Below the pieces are notes generated by a model, which saw only the letters and a program-made list of their open reading frames with translations, was not told where the DNA came from and did no database searches. Below are positions 20,352-31,464 of a stretch of DNA of 64,000 nucleotides, piece after piece (position 1 is the stretch's first letter; each line of letters begins with the position of its first letter). Origin of the DNA: Ophiodon elongatus (Eukaryota > Chordata > Actinopteri > Perciformes > Hexagrammidae). Where the stretch lies: assembly GCA_016806645.1 (NCBI GenBank), contig JACSYO010002098.1, positions 126,501 through 190,500 on the forward strand, read 5' to 3'. The translations under genes and the position numbers were made by a program.

Positions 20352-20887
20352 TGTGTAATGTGAAGGTTAAATAGAAAAAGCTCTCCTAATGTGAACTGTT
20401 TTATGCCATACAGCCTAAACTATTTTATAATTACCGTGTGCCTAAACTATTTTATAATTACCGTGTCTACAAATTATGCCGAAGCAGTTAGTTATGAAAA
20501 AGTACTGTTACATGTATTGAACAATAGTGGGAGGTCTCTAAGCTGACCTTTGCACTCGCAAAGGTCAGCAGCATGATGACGTACTGAAACTGGGAGGACT
20601 TCGAAGCGAAATAGGGTCGGGACTTTGCCACGTGACGGGAGTTGCGCTGGGACCAGAGAGGGAAACGGAAGCAGCGGAACGCTATCTCATGAGATATATA
20701 GTTTTTATTATTTTCATATCGTGTGTTTAATGTGTAATTGCTTTCGATCAAAGTAAATATTTTTTTACTTAAACTTCGAACCACTTTTCGGCTTTATTTT
20801 GTTGTCGGATTCCTCATTTGGCCTTGGCTTAAGTCGCGCGTCCTGAGAGGGCTCTCTTCGAAGAAAAGAAAGTCTGAATTCCTAACA
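20352..20887. mobile_element. LTR-like insertion with a hairpin
   Basis: Absent from copy A of the host repeat, so its limits are defined by comparison. It begins 'tgtgtaatgtgaagg' and ends 'gaattcctaaca', i.e. TG...CA as in an LTR, is ~535 bp long, and contains TATA-like 'gagatatatag' near 20,692. No clean target-site duplication is seen. It contains a two-unit 27-bp tandem repeat at ~20,412-20,466 and a 9-bp-stem hairpin at 20,543-20,568. A solo LTR is the best guess. Confidence 0.5.
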
Positions 20888-20979
20888 GTAAACCAAAAGC
20901 TTGTAAACTCAGTATAAAGTGCAAATAGCGACCGAGTGAGACTCCGTGAGACCGTGACGGGAGAGACTGAGGGCTGCTG

Positions 20980-21196
20980 GCTCCACTAGCCCAAGTCGAT
21001 GTGTCATTGGGCAAGACACTTAACCCTAAATTGCCCATAGCTGTGCCTACGGTGTATGCATGTTAGTTAGCAGGTAGCATGGTAGCTCCTCCCATCAGTG
21101 TATGAATAGGTGAATGATGACATGTAGCGTTAAAGAGTTTTGAGTGGTCGGAAGATGAAAAGTGCTTTAGAAGTACAGTCCATTTATCATTTATTT
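20980..21196 (+). mobile_element. 5'-truncated SINE
   Basis: Body and tail of the SINE family seen at 48,180-48,472: 'gatgtgtcattgggcaagac', 'tcccatcagtgtatgaatag', 'gagtggtcggaagatg' and 'gtacagtccatttatcattt'. The tRNA-like head is missing. It interrupts copy B between 'gggctgctg' and 'tatttcaacatg', which are adjacent (within a few bases) in copy A. Confidence 0.8.
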
Positions 21197-21509
21197 CAAC
21201 ATGTATGTTACACTGGAACTGCTACATTGATATTACTGTAATATTACAGTGTTTCTGTGAATCATAACGATCATAGTAACGTTACACTCTGTTCAGTTGG
21301 TTGCTAAAGTAAGTGTTATTACTTTTATTATTATTTAACTTGAGACAACTAAAACAAGTATTCATGTAACAAAGTCTTTTAATCAGCTCTCTGTGGTCGA
21401 GAAGACAGAGAAGATGTTTACAGACTCTCCTAATCATTTCTCCTCTGCTCTGAACAACAGCTGCCTCTTCTGAAAGGAGGTTCAACTGTTTCCCCCGTAA
21501 ACCCATATC

Positions 21510-23981
21510 ATACAATTTCTAATGACATAGAAACAGGACCCTACTTTGACACAGGTTTTCAGATAGATGGAGCAGGAGAAAAAGAGAGGGTGTTCCTTTC
21601 TTACACTTTGGGGGTCTATAGACACATTGGGCACACATTTTTAAAAGCCATGAAAAATTGCACTTTACATAATATAGGACCTAAATTATGTAAATTGTTA
21701 ACACTGTGTTTACAGCTTTAAGATTACAATGGACACTGATGTGTGAGTTTTACAATGGCTACTAGAAAATACAGTACTACCACTCTCTTGGTTTATTTTC
21801 ACAGTCCAACATTCTTTAGTTTATTTGGAGGACTGGCTCAAAAGTTCACTAAAGTTCATGACCTTTTGTTTTGGCATCAACCAAATCCTTGATCCTCTCA
21901 GCTCCTCCTCACCAAATTTGCACCTCTATGTTCGATTTCAGTAATAGTTCAATCCAATAAGAGCTTACAGCTATAATAAATTATTCAGAACACTCTGATG
22001 CTAAATTGAAAAACCATCCCACAAGAGCTAATTGTTTTGAAAGTCATGGCCAAGATGAAGGCTAAGGACTTCCCCAGGACACCGTTTTGGTATCCATTAC
22101 TTTAAAAACAGTCCAAAAGGTGATTTTTCATGAATCAAAGAACATAAAAAATGAAATGAGAGCAAAAAAGTGACAATGCAGTGCTTTTCACCTGAAAGAA
22201 GACCCTAAAAATCCATGAAAGATGATACTAAAAGTCACTCTGATAGCATGCAGTGTGCTTATGTTTGCGGCCATGTGTGGGTGTGTGTACTGTTTGTGAA
22301 TGCGTGTGTGAGAGCTTGTGTGTGTCTGTGTGCATGTGAGATAGCTTTTCGGCTGAGTAGAAGTAATTCTCCTTGATTCGTTCCCAGTCACACATCCAAA
22401 TGAGTTTGGATGAGAAACACAGCAGGGGGCCTGATGGCCTCCCGAAATCCAAGGCTCCATTTCTCTGCATGGAATCGCCACCCTCTCTGATGAATGTGCA
22501 ATGAACTTATTCATTGTAGATGTAGAAGTTGATATTGAAAAAAAACACATGACTGTAAATTGGAGTCAAAACACATGAAAGGGCCCGCATGGTAATTTTT
22601 GGATTTGTCATGCTGCAGTGTCTTCAGTTTGGTGTCTCATCAGATCCGAATGAGTCTGCATCTGGATTTACAATATTTCCCAAACTTGTTTCTAAGACAA
22701 AAGATGTTTTTCTTGACCTTGAATTTTTTTTTACAGGATCTTTTCTGTCCGGCTGTGTCACTGCAATACATCTGCATATTATCTGTTTAGATAGAGTAGA
22801 CTTTTAATCATGGAGAAACTCAATACATTTACATGCAGATGTAAATGCTAAATTAAAGCTGCACTAATTCATATTTTCATATTCACAATGGTTCAAATTA
22901 TTATATGTGATGTAATGATTATTGTTACAATCCCTCAAACTATTTTCAGCTCCTCTCAGCAATATGGTGCTTATTAGCATCTTTATAATCATTGTTTTGG
23001 TTTTTGGTTCATTGCTCTCATTAATCTTATCTGCCACATGTAGGTATTTTAACAGAAAAATCTCTGATAAACTCATTGTACCTGCTCAGCACCAAACAAC
23101 AAAAAACAAAATTAGCGACTAGCTTGTGTTAGCAGTTAAAGAGCGAGATATTTTCGCAGGTGTTGGTGGCGACCAAAACGGAGAGGAGAGTGACTACTAA
23201 ACTTCATCAGGTGGACACTTAACACAACTCCAAATGCAGGCTAATGTTGTTCTGTGACTTCTAGATGTATTAATAGGCATTGAACTGTTAAGTATCTGTC
23301 TCCTACAAAATCATGTTAGCAATTTACCAGCACCATTTCTAAAAGCATTTGCAAAGCAAACCTGCATTGGCACATTTTGGCATATTGTTGTGTTGATCAG
23401 TGGAATAATGTGAAACCATTGACTAAAAATGAGCATTGCATCGCCAAATTGTGGCAATAAACTTCAGCAAAGCCAACAGAAAATAATAAAAGGTAAGACA
23501 TTTAGAACATAACACATTAAAATTGGATAGATATAATGCTTCGAAATGCAGCGTAAAATCTCATTGATTCAATGGAGCACCCAGTCAAAGGAAATTGCCT
23601 CTTGTATTTCAATGTAATTTTGCATTGTTAAATTAACTAATCCAGTTACCAATAAATGCGTGTCGAAAATAAAATGAACTCAAACTGACATCCCTTGCTA
23701 GGAGTTACTGTCTTAACAAAAATATTTGTGATCAGTATGAAATATTTTGAATACCTTGTAAGTTTATGGACCATTACCTTAGTTTTAGCTTATGATGTAA
23801 TATCGGTACCGTTGAAGCTTTAACTGTTTATGATATGCTTTTCATATTCTAGACACTGTCCATCTGTGCGTTCTATTCAGAGGATCTCCAGATCCTCCAA
23901 TAGTCATCATCCAATATTCACTCTTCTTGTGGCTCTGGTTTGGTCACCACCACCTTATGAGAAAAGTACCTGGCTCTTTAT
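21510..23981. other. Unique-looking DNA, no gene seen
   Basis: No repeat family or protein motif recognised. There is a short TG-rich stretch at 22,270-22,340 whose minus-strand translations (22,188-22,550) are low-complexity. Confidence 0.4.
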
Positions 23982-24612
23982 TCAATTTATTTTGTATAGC
24001 CCAAAATCAAAAATTACAAATTTGCCTCAGAGGGCATTACAATCTGTACACATACGACATCCTCTGTTCCGGGACCTCTCATTGGATCAGGAAAAGCTTC
24101 CCCCAAAAAACCCTTTAAGGGGAGAAAAAGGGAAGAAACCTTCAGGGCACCACAGAGGAGGATCCCTCTCCCAGGATGGACAGAAGTACAATACATGTGA
24201 TGTGTACAGAATGAACAGCATAACAGAGTTATAACACATTCAATGCATATGACAGAAATTCTTCATATAATGAGAGTAGTAGGCATGATGGAAAAGTTAC
24301 AACTACCAGAAATAACAGCAGCAGTCGATATAGTAGGATAATAATGATAATAAAGCAGTAATGGTATTGGCAATACTAATAGCAATGTAACTAATAATAA
24401 GGATAATAACAGTAGGTGTCGGGCAGAACCAGGGTCCAGATAAAACCAGGACCAGAGTCCAGATAAAACCAAGAGCCATGTAAACCTGTGAGGCGAGAAA
24501 GCACAAAGACTCCGGGGGAAGAAGTAGAGTTATGTGCATTGATGGGACATGAATTCATACAGAAGGAGAGAGAGAAGAGGAGAAAGGAGCTCAGTGTATC
24601 CTAAGATGTACC
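23982..24612 (-). mobile_element. L2 LINE 3' UTR, minus strand
   Basis: Starts at the plus-strand side with 'caatttattttgtatagccc' and runs backwards through the whole L2 3' UTR to the 'gctcagtgtatcctaagatg' segment. It lacks any SINE at the site used in the next copy: the segment near 24,360-24,400 is continuous. It ends abruptly at about 24,612, where a second L2 3' UTR in the same orientation begins. Confidence 0.85.
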
Positions 24613-24832
24613 CTCAAATCGGTTCTGGAAAAAAAAGGGAAGAAACCTCAAGGAGAGCAACAGAGGAGGATCCTCTATCAGGATGGACAGAAGTACAATA
24701 GATGTCATGTGTACAGAATGAACAGCACAACAGAGTTACAACACATTCAATACATATGACAGAAATGATTCATATAATGAGAGCATAGTAGAATAGTACT
24801 GTTAATAAAATCATTAATGGTATTGATCATAC

Positions 24833-25113
24833 CGGGCGACTGTGGCTTAGTGTTGAGCAGAGTCGTCCTTCAATCAGAGGATCGGCGGCTAGCCCATGTC
24901 GATGTGTCCTTGGGGAAGACACTTAACCCCAGATGTCTCCCGTAGCTGTGCCTACGTTGTGTGAATAGTAGCTACTCCTGATGGGCAGGTGGCACCTTAG
25001 CCCCTCCCATCAGTGTATGAATGGGTGAATTAATTAAATTAGTATTAAAACGCTTTAAGTGGTCTGAAGACTAGAAAAGCGCTATACAAGTACAGGTCCA
25101 TTCCATTTACCAT
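24833..25113 (+). mobile_element. SINE inside the L2 3' UTR (first chimeric copy)
   Basis: 281 bp from 'cgggcgactgtggcttag' to 'ccattccatttaccata'. Compared with the SINE at 48,180-48,472 it lacks 17 bp ('ttcgatctccggctccg') covering most of box B. The copy at 53,641-53,921 has the same deletion, the same length and the same position within its L2. It therefore probably travels as part of the L2 rather than as an independent SINE. Confidence 0.9.
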
Positions 25114-25608
25114 AATTGCAATGCAACTAGAAATAATGATAATAGCAGTAGGTGTCGGTCATGACCACAGCAAGATGCAGGACCAGGGTCCAGACGCAAC
25201 CACGATCCGTGGAAATCTGTGAGGAGAGAAGGTACAAAGACTCAGGGGAAGAAGTAGAGTTAGTAATTTGCATTGATGGGACATGAATTCATACAGAAGG
25301 AGAGAGAGAAGAGGAGAGAGGAGCTCAGTGTATCCTAAGATGTACCCCAGCAATCTAGGCCTATAGCAGCATATCAAGGGGCTGGACCAGGGCAAACCTG
25401 AGCCAGCCCTAACTATAAGCGCTATCATAGAGGAAAGTCTTAAGTCTACTCTTAAATGTGGTCACTGTGTCTGACCCCCAGACTGAAAGTGGAAGCTGGT
25501 TCCATAGAAGAGGAGCTTGATAACTGAAGGCTCTGGCTCCCATCCTACTTTTTAAGACTCTAGGAACCACAAGTAGCCCCGCATTCAGTGAGCGCAGCTC
25601 TCTAGTGG

Positions 25609-25697
25609 GGTAATATGCTACTATGAGCTCTCTAGTGGGGTAATATGGTACTATAAGCTCTCTAGTGGGGTATTATGGTACATAAGCCCCTTAAGAT
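25609..25697 (-). repeat. 30-bp in-frame tandem array, 3 units, in the L2 ORF
   Basis: Three units of the same 30-bp repeat as at 19,221-19,490 (sense: LIVPYYPTRE); the third has lost one base. Confidence 0.93.
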
Positions 25698-27365
25698 ATG
25701 ATGGTGCCTCACCAATTAAGGTTTTGTAGGTCAGGCGAAGGATTTCAAATTTGATTCTGGATTTTACAGGGAGCCAGTGCAGAGAAGCTAATACAGTCCT
25801 GATCAAAGACAACTCCAAGATTCTTTACGGTGGTTCTGGATGCCAGGGCAATGCCATCAAGAGAAATCATATCATTAGATAATTGATTTCAGAGGTGTTC
25901 TGGGCCTAGTAAAATAACATCAGTTTTCTCTGAGTTTAACATCAGGAAGTTGCAGGTCATCCATGTTTTTATATCTTTAAGACATGCTTGAAGTTTAGTG
26001 AACTGGTTGGTTTCGTCTGGCCTGATCGATACATATAATTGAGTATCATCAGCATTCCTCAAGGAAGCATAAATAAGGTGAATAAAATTGGTCCAAGCAC
26101 AGAACCTTGTGGAACTCCGTGACTAACGTTGGTGGTCATCGAGGTTTCATCATTTACATATACAAACTTATATCAATCTGATAAATAGGATTTAAACCAG
26201 TTTAATGCGGTGCCTTTAATGTCAATCAAATGTTCTAATCTCTGTAATAGGATGTGATGGTCAATGGAGTCAAACGCAGCACTAAGGTCTAATAAGACAA
26301 GGACAGAGACAAGTCCTTTATCTGATGCAATTAGAAGGTCATTAGTAATTTTCACCAGTGCTGTCTCTGTGCTGTGGTGTTTTCTAAATCTTGACTGAAA
26401 ATCCTCAAAAAACTATTGTTATGTAAAGTCACTCAAGTGATTTGCAACTACTTTCTAAAAGATCTTAGAGACGAAGGGAAGGTTAGAGATCGGTCTATAG
26501 TTAGCCAACACCTCTGGATCAAGAGTGGGCTTCTTGAGAAGAGGCTTAATCACAGCTACTTTAAAAGACTGTGGTACATGGCCCGTTAGTAAAGACAGAT
26601 TGATAATATCCAGCAGACAGGTGTTAATCAAAGGTAAAACTTCTTTAAGCAGCCTCGTCGGGACGGGGTCCAAGAGACAGGTAGAAGATTTAGAAGAGGA
26701 AATTGTTGAAGACAGTTGGTCTAGGTCGATGGAAGAAAAGCCATCTAAATATATATTAGGGTTTATAGCTGTTTCTAAGGTTACTCTATTTGAGGATAGC
26801 TTGGTACTGTTTTAGGGCAAGAGATAATTAATCTTGTCTCTAATAGTTAGAATCTTATCATTGAAGAAGTTCATGAAGTCATTACTACTGAGGTCTATAG
26901 GAATACACGGCTCAACAGAGCTGTGACTCTGTGTCAGCCTGGCTACAGTACTGAAGAGAAACCTGGGGTTGTTCTTATTTTTCTCTATTATTGATGAGTA
27001 ATAGGCTGCTCTGGCATTACGGAGGGCCTTCTTATATGTTTTAAGACTATCTCGCCAAACTAACCCAGATTCTTCTAAATTGGTGGAATGCCATATCCTT
27101 TCAAGCTTTCGCGATGTTTGTTTTATTTTGAGGGTTATGCCATGGAGTGAACCTCCTCCCGTTTTATTATCTTCTTTTTTAGAGGAGCTATAGAGTCTAG
27201 TGTCAGTCTCAGTGAGCCTGAAGCACTATCGACTAGATGATCAACCTGGGACGGACTAAAGTTAGCACAGGAGTCCTCCGTTATATTGAGACATGGTATT
27301 AAATTAAATGCAGATGGATTCGCTTCTTTAAATTTAGCAGACTCAATGATCCAGGTTCTTGCTAG

Positions 27366-29049
27366 TTTTTACTAGCTAGTTTTTTTTTAACTGTTGTATT
27401 TGTCATAAGTACTTTCACACAGAACTCAAATAGTACATGGCCAAAAAGCGAAGTAATTTCTTTGCGTAGCGAGGTCATTCAGAATTTTTCTGAACTTTCA
27501 CACTGCGAATAAAGGCATAGACCAATCACGGTGTGTGATTGGTTGCCAATGGTAACAACATGGAGGCTCCTTTGTCCGAACCAAGACGCAGACCTTTCAC
27601 AATAATAACACTAGACATATACAGTACACTACGTAACTGCTTACCAGAGGGAACTCAAATTTACTCAGAACATTTTGCTATATTTTAAATTTATTCAAAG
27701 TTGAGTACAATTTAAGGCTTTTACGAGGACACATGTTCTGTTTGTTTTTCAACATCTGCCATCACCACAAGCAACCACAGTGCATTCAGCTGAGAGTCAC
27801 CAGTCAACTCGATTAGCAGAAAATTTGTACGTGTTTGTTTGTGATGCAGACCGAACGATGTGGTCGTAAGGTTGCCCTAATTGGAGCAACTAACAATATA
27901 TTTCACTCTAACGCCAGAGAGTTGATTGAGTTAACTCAATCTGCTCAGGTTCTTTCGAAACTCCTAGACATTGTTGTCAAAAGTAATTTAACATAGAAAG
28001 TAAAGCTAAAAGGTGATATGTAAAGTGGCTTCATAAGAGATTTCATGCCCTGAGGCAGTCACAAACATTACTGTTCTGCCCAAGAGCTGTAACTTCTTCA
28101 GTGTCCTGTGTCCAGCTAATTCTAATGTTCTCCTAATATCTGAAAACAAACATTTGCTACCAATTTCTCCTCCGCAGTATAAAAACTGTTGTTGTACCAA
28201 CAGATCAGCGACAGGCAGTAAACTGCAGAGGAGCAGGAGGACAGTTTGACGCTTTAAAGGGAGTGAATGTTGTGGCTCTGTGACCTGCCCTTTGCCCATC
28301 TCCTGCTTCCCAGAGAGCTCTGGTGTCCAGACTGCTGGGAAGCAAGAAATACTGGAAGGAAGGACAGTACCCTAGAAAACACACACAGGGTCAAATTTAC
28401 GCTTTAGTTTCAGACCAACAGAACTGCTACTGTGGTGACAGACAATTTACTGAGTGTTTGAGTTGAGTGGAGACCAAGCATTTATAAAGTTCAAGCTAGC
28501 TAACCGAATAGATTGTTTAGCCAAGAAAGGATGCTAATAAATAAATAAAAATGCTTAATGGAAATTAGTTGCCTATTTTGATGGAAATGGATGTTCTATC
28601 TTAGATCACCCAAGTCTTTTTAAATGGTTAGTTTAAATTGATTGTTACCTTGTGAAATGCTATTGTTAAGTGTTTCTTATTGTCAGTTCACATTGCATAG
28701 TGTCTGCTAGAAGTAAAGATTAAGAAGAGCAGCTCATTATAATACTGCAGTACAGACAGAGTTACTTGAGGATTCTCACTTCCACAGTGTGCTGAATAGG
28801 GAATTATTTTCTGCCAGGAGAATTTTAGAAAAAATCCAAATTTAAATCACATTTTCACTTGTTTCTCAGAACATAAGTTATACAACAAAGCACACCAGAC
28901 ATGCATTACAAAGCTTCACACAATAGCATCTCACAAATGTATGCTTGGCAGATAATAGCAAGTTATGGAGACAAAAAGATAGAATTGAAGGTCAGTGAGC
29001 AGCTTTAAACAGACTTTTTAAGTTGGTATTGAATGTGCCGATAGAGCTG
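27366..29049. other. Unique-looking DNA, no gene seen
   Basis: No repeat family recognised. The minus-strand frame 28,006-28,299 (97 codons) has a hydrophobic stretch but no family resemblance. Words such as 'gaactttcacac' near 27,500 recall fish DNA transposons, but nothing can be delimited. Confidence 0.4.
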
Positions 29050-29645
29050 CAGCTCTAAAGAAAAAACTTTAACGGGGAGAAAAAGGGAAGAAACGAAGAA
29101 AAGTACAATAGATGTCATGTGTGCAGAATGAACAGCATAACAGAGTTACAACACATTCAATGCATATGAGAGAAATTATTCATATGAAAGTAGTAGTCAT
29201 GATGAAAAAGTTACAACTACTAGAAATAACAGCAACAGTGGATATAGTAGAATAATAATGATAATAAAGCAGTAATGGTATTGGCAATACTAATTGCAAT
29301 GCAACTAATAATAATAATGATAATAGCAGTAGGTGTCAGGCAGGACCAGGGTCCAGATAAAACCACGATCCGTGTAAACCTGCGAGGCAAGAAAGCACAA
29401 AGACTCCGGGGGAAGAAGTAGAGTTATTAATGTGCATTGATAGAACATGAATTCATACAGAAGAAGAGAGAGAAGAGGAGAGAGGAGGTCAGTGTATTCT
29501 AAACTGTCCCCCAGCAGTCTAGGCCTATAGCAGCATATCTAGGGGCTGGACCAGGGAAAACCTAGAATCAAATTTAAATTTGATTCTGGATTTTACAGGG
29601 AGCCAGTGCAGAGAAGCTAATACAGGAGTAATATGATCTGAGTAA
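29050..29645 (-). mobile_element. L2 LINE, minus strand, internally deleted
   Basis: L2 3' UTR read in reverse from 'ggggagaaaaagggaagaaa' to 'ggaccagggaaaacct', then a jump directly into the coding segment 'ttgattctggattttacagg' (SRIKFKIL region) and a stop at about 29,645. The ATTGA tail and the last ORF codons are missing. At the place where other copies carry the SINE, this one reads 'ggcaatactaattgcaatgc', i.e. an empty site. Confidence 0.82.
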
Positions 29646-30511
29646 TATAATTACTCGGATCACTCTGTACTTAACACCTTCAATAGAAAGAGCTTAATTG
29701 TACACACATCACATGTTCGTACAACGCTACAAATCTCAATCGACTCCCAGATTCCCAGATGTATTAATAAGCATGTGTGCACATTTTGCTGCATACGTCT
29801 GCCACCCTATTTATGTTATTTCTCTTTGACAATGAGAGAAGAATACCACCATATGAAGAACTGATAAAAGACACCGCTGTTTTTGTTGTGGATCATGTTG
29901 ATACTACTGTCAAAGGTTATTAACCTGGTAGCATGGGGAGATACATTTGCACAGTATCCCTGTCAATGTTTTTATAAGCTAAACTTTAACTTGCTGTGCA
30001 TGTACAGTATACACACCTTGACTCCATGGTGCATGGCAACAGGTTGTCCACATATCATGGAGCAGCTTGCGCAGGTGCCTCAAAGGTCATAGTCTGTCAA
30101 GGGTCTGAGAGGGGTCACATAATCTGTTTTAAACTGTCCGCTCTCCCTACAGCTCCTCACAGCTCCTTCCCCTGCCACCTGTCGTGCCTGTGGGAGGTTT
30201 GGGTCAGGAAGAGCGGTCAGCAGCTATCCGGACACTTTTCAGGTTGGTGGGAGGCTATGTGTGGAATGTCCAGACTGTGTGTGTGTGTCAATGTCGTGTA
30301 TATTATAGAAAGGCAGGGTAAAGCCAGCACCTTGCCCTGTTAGCGCTGCTGTAGACACCAGTATTTGTGCACTCTTGTGTATGTATCCTATAATAATGCA
30401 TGGCTTATTAAATGGGCCTACACAGAACACATTGTGCAGACCCAGGGAGTCAGGGGAGCCCTGCCACAGACCCTCTGTTACCATTTCTTGTCGGAAAGAC
30501 AATTAAATGCC
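29646..30511. other. Unique-looking DNA, no gene seen
   Basis: A pyrimidine run before 'cag' near 30,140 looks like a splice acceptor, but no coding frame with family features follows it. Confidence 0.35.
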
Positions 30512-30618
30512 GACTAAAAGACACAAAACAACCCCAAAGAGTTGCAAAACGACCCCAAAGAGTTTCAAAATGACCACAAATGACATAGCCAAGTAGTCGT
30601 TTTGTGTCTTTTTCAGTC
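30512..30618. repeat. Inverted repeat with short tandem interior
   Basis: Left arm 'gactaaaagacacaaaac' (30,512-30,529) pairs with right arm 'gttttgtgtctttttcagtc' (30,599-30,618) with a one-base substitution and a two-base bulge. Between them is a decaying tandem of 'gaccccaaagagttgcaaaac' type units. It could fold into a long hairpin. Confidence 0.75.
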
Positions 30619-30689
30619 TAGGTGTAGAAGGGGTGGAGGTACTTTTACATGTCTGGGCCTGTTGATTCATAACCCATAGACTAGGTTGG

Positions 30690-30790
30690 ACCTGCATTTA
30701 TATAGCACCTTTCTAGTCTTCCAGACACTCAAAGCGCTATACACTACATGTTAACACACACCCATTCACTTACACATCACGTTATATACA
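30690..30790 (-). mobile_element. SINE tail fragment, minus strand
   Basis: Reads in reverse like the end of the SINE family: 'tttatatagcacctttctag', 'ccagacactcaaagcgctat' and 'cacccattcactta'. The head is absent. Confidence 0.6.
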
Positions 30791-30825
30791 ATGATTTTTG
30801 TTAATTTCATGTCCATTCCATTCCA

Positions 30826-30950
30826 TTATCCAAACTGCTTATCCTATTTAGGGTCGCAGGGGCGCTGGAACCGATCCCAGCTGACATTGGGTGAAGGCAA
30901 GAGAACAACCTGGACAGGTCGCCAGTTTATCACAGTTTAATTTCATGTCA
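30826..30950 (-). mobile_element. RTE-tailed SINE fragment, minus strand
   Basis: Reverse of the 3' part of the element at 18,215-18,508: 'aaactgcttatcctatttag', 'cgatcccagctgacattggg' and 'cctggacaggtcgccag'. Confidence 0.7.
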
Positions 30951-31094
30951 CATATAGCAATTTTTTCACACTCATACAGAAACTTGTGTCTTTCTGGGGA
31001 GCTACAGCAGACGCCATGTCTGTAAGGAGAGAACCCATCATGTAATAGGAGTCAAAACATCCAGTGTTCTTATTGATGAGCCTCTATGTCTAGT

Positions 31095-31142
31095 AAAACA
31101 CACGCACGCACGCACGCACGCACACACGCACACAAACAAACA
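31095..31142. repeat. (CGCA)n/(CA)n microsatellite
   Basis: Short run of 'cacg' units with CA alternation. Confidence 0.9.
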
Positions 31143-31306
31143 CATAGTATATATGGACACATGCATTCCTACGATAGGAATGTGTGTTTACTCTTCGCTG
31201 CCAGGCCACACCATTGCAACACCAGCTGGACACCTGGCCTCTGGCCTGTCTTAAATTAGGCACCCTTCTCTATGTACTCCCCCTCTTCACTAACTTTTCT
31301 TTTCTC

Positions 31307-31346
31307 ATACTCCTCTCCTCTCCTCTCCTCTCCTCTCCTCTCCTTT
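31307..31346. repeat. (CTCCT)n microsatellite
   Basis: About seven 5-bp CTCCT units, pyrimidine-only on the plus strand. Confidence 0.93.
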
Positions 31347-31426
31347 CCCCCTTCCCTCTCTTCTTCATTCTTAACTCCACCCCTTTTGTTCTCACTTGAG
31401 TTCATTACAAAGTATTGGTACTTTTG

Positions 31427-31464
31427 ATTTGTTACCCTAATATACATATATTAGGGTAACAAAT
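31427..31464. repeat. Perfect palindrome, 17-bp arms, 4-base loop
   Basis: Left arm 'atttgttaccctaatat' (31,427-31,443), loop 'acat', right arm 'atattagggtaacaaat' (31,448-31,464), with no mismatch. It may be a cruciform-forming site or the remnant of a very short foldback element; nothing else marks its role. Confidence 0.95.

Larger units (their letters stand above)
20160..21505 (-). repeat. Dispersed repeat, copy B of an inverted pair, with two insertions
   Basis: Reverse-complement match to 11,690-12,285. The repeat is split twice: by an LTR-like block at about 20,352-20,887 and by a SINE at about 20,980-21,196. The frame 21,282-21,515 (minus) is the counterpart of 11,672-11,899. The left limit is near 'cagtataatct' at 20,165 and the right near 'gctgcctcttct' at 21,470. 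Confidence 0.8.
24613..27365 (-). mobile_element. L2 LINE, minus strand, carrying a SINE in its 3' UTR
   Basis: From right to left the minus strand holds traces of the region between endonuclease and RT (27,100-27,340), 'MDPVPTRLLKEVLPLINTCL', 'VPQSFKVAVIKPLLKKPTLD' and 'LANYRPISNLPFVSKIF' (26,455-26,673), 'SVLVLLDLSAAFDSIDHHIL' (26,173-26,355), a partly deleted catalytic region with ADDTQLY surviving near 26,060, the C-terminal motifs at 25,420-25,800, and the 3' UTR. The gap between catalytic region and C-terminus is a deletion. The SINE at 24,833-25,113 lies in the 3' UTR, antisense to the L2. Inactive. Confidence 0.88.

Noticed and set aside
30100..30260. Exon with a splice-acceptor-like start
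   Set aside because: No donor site or recognisable coding frame follows.
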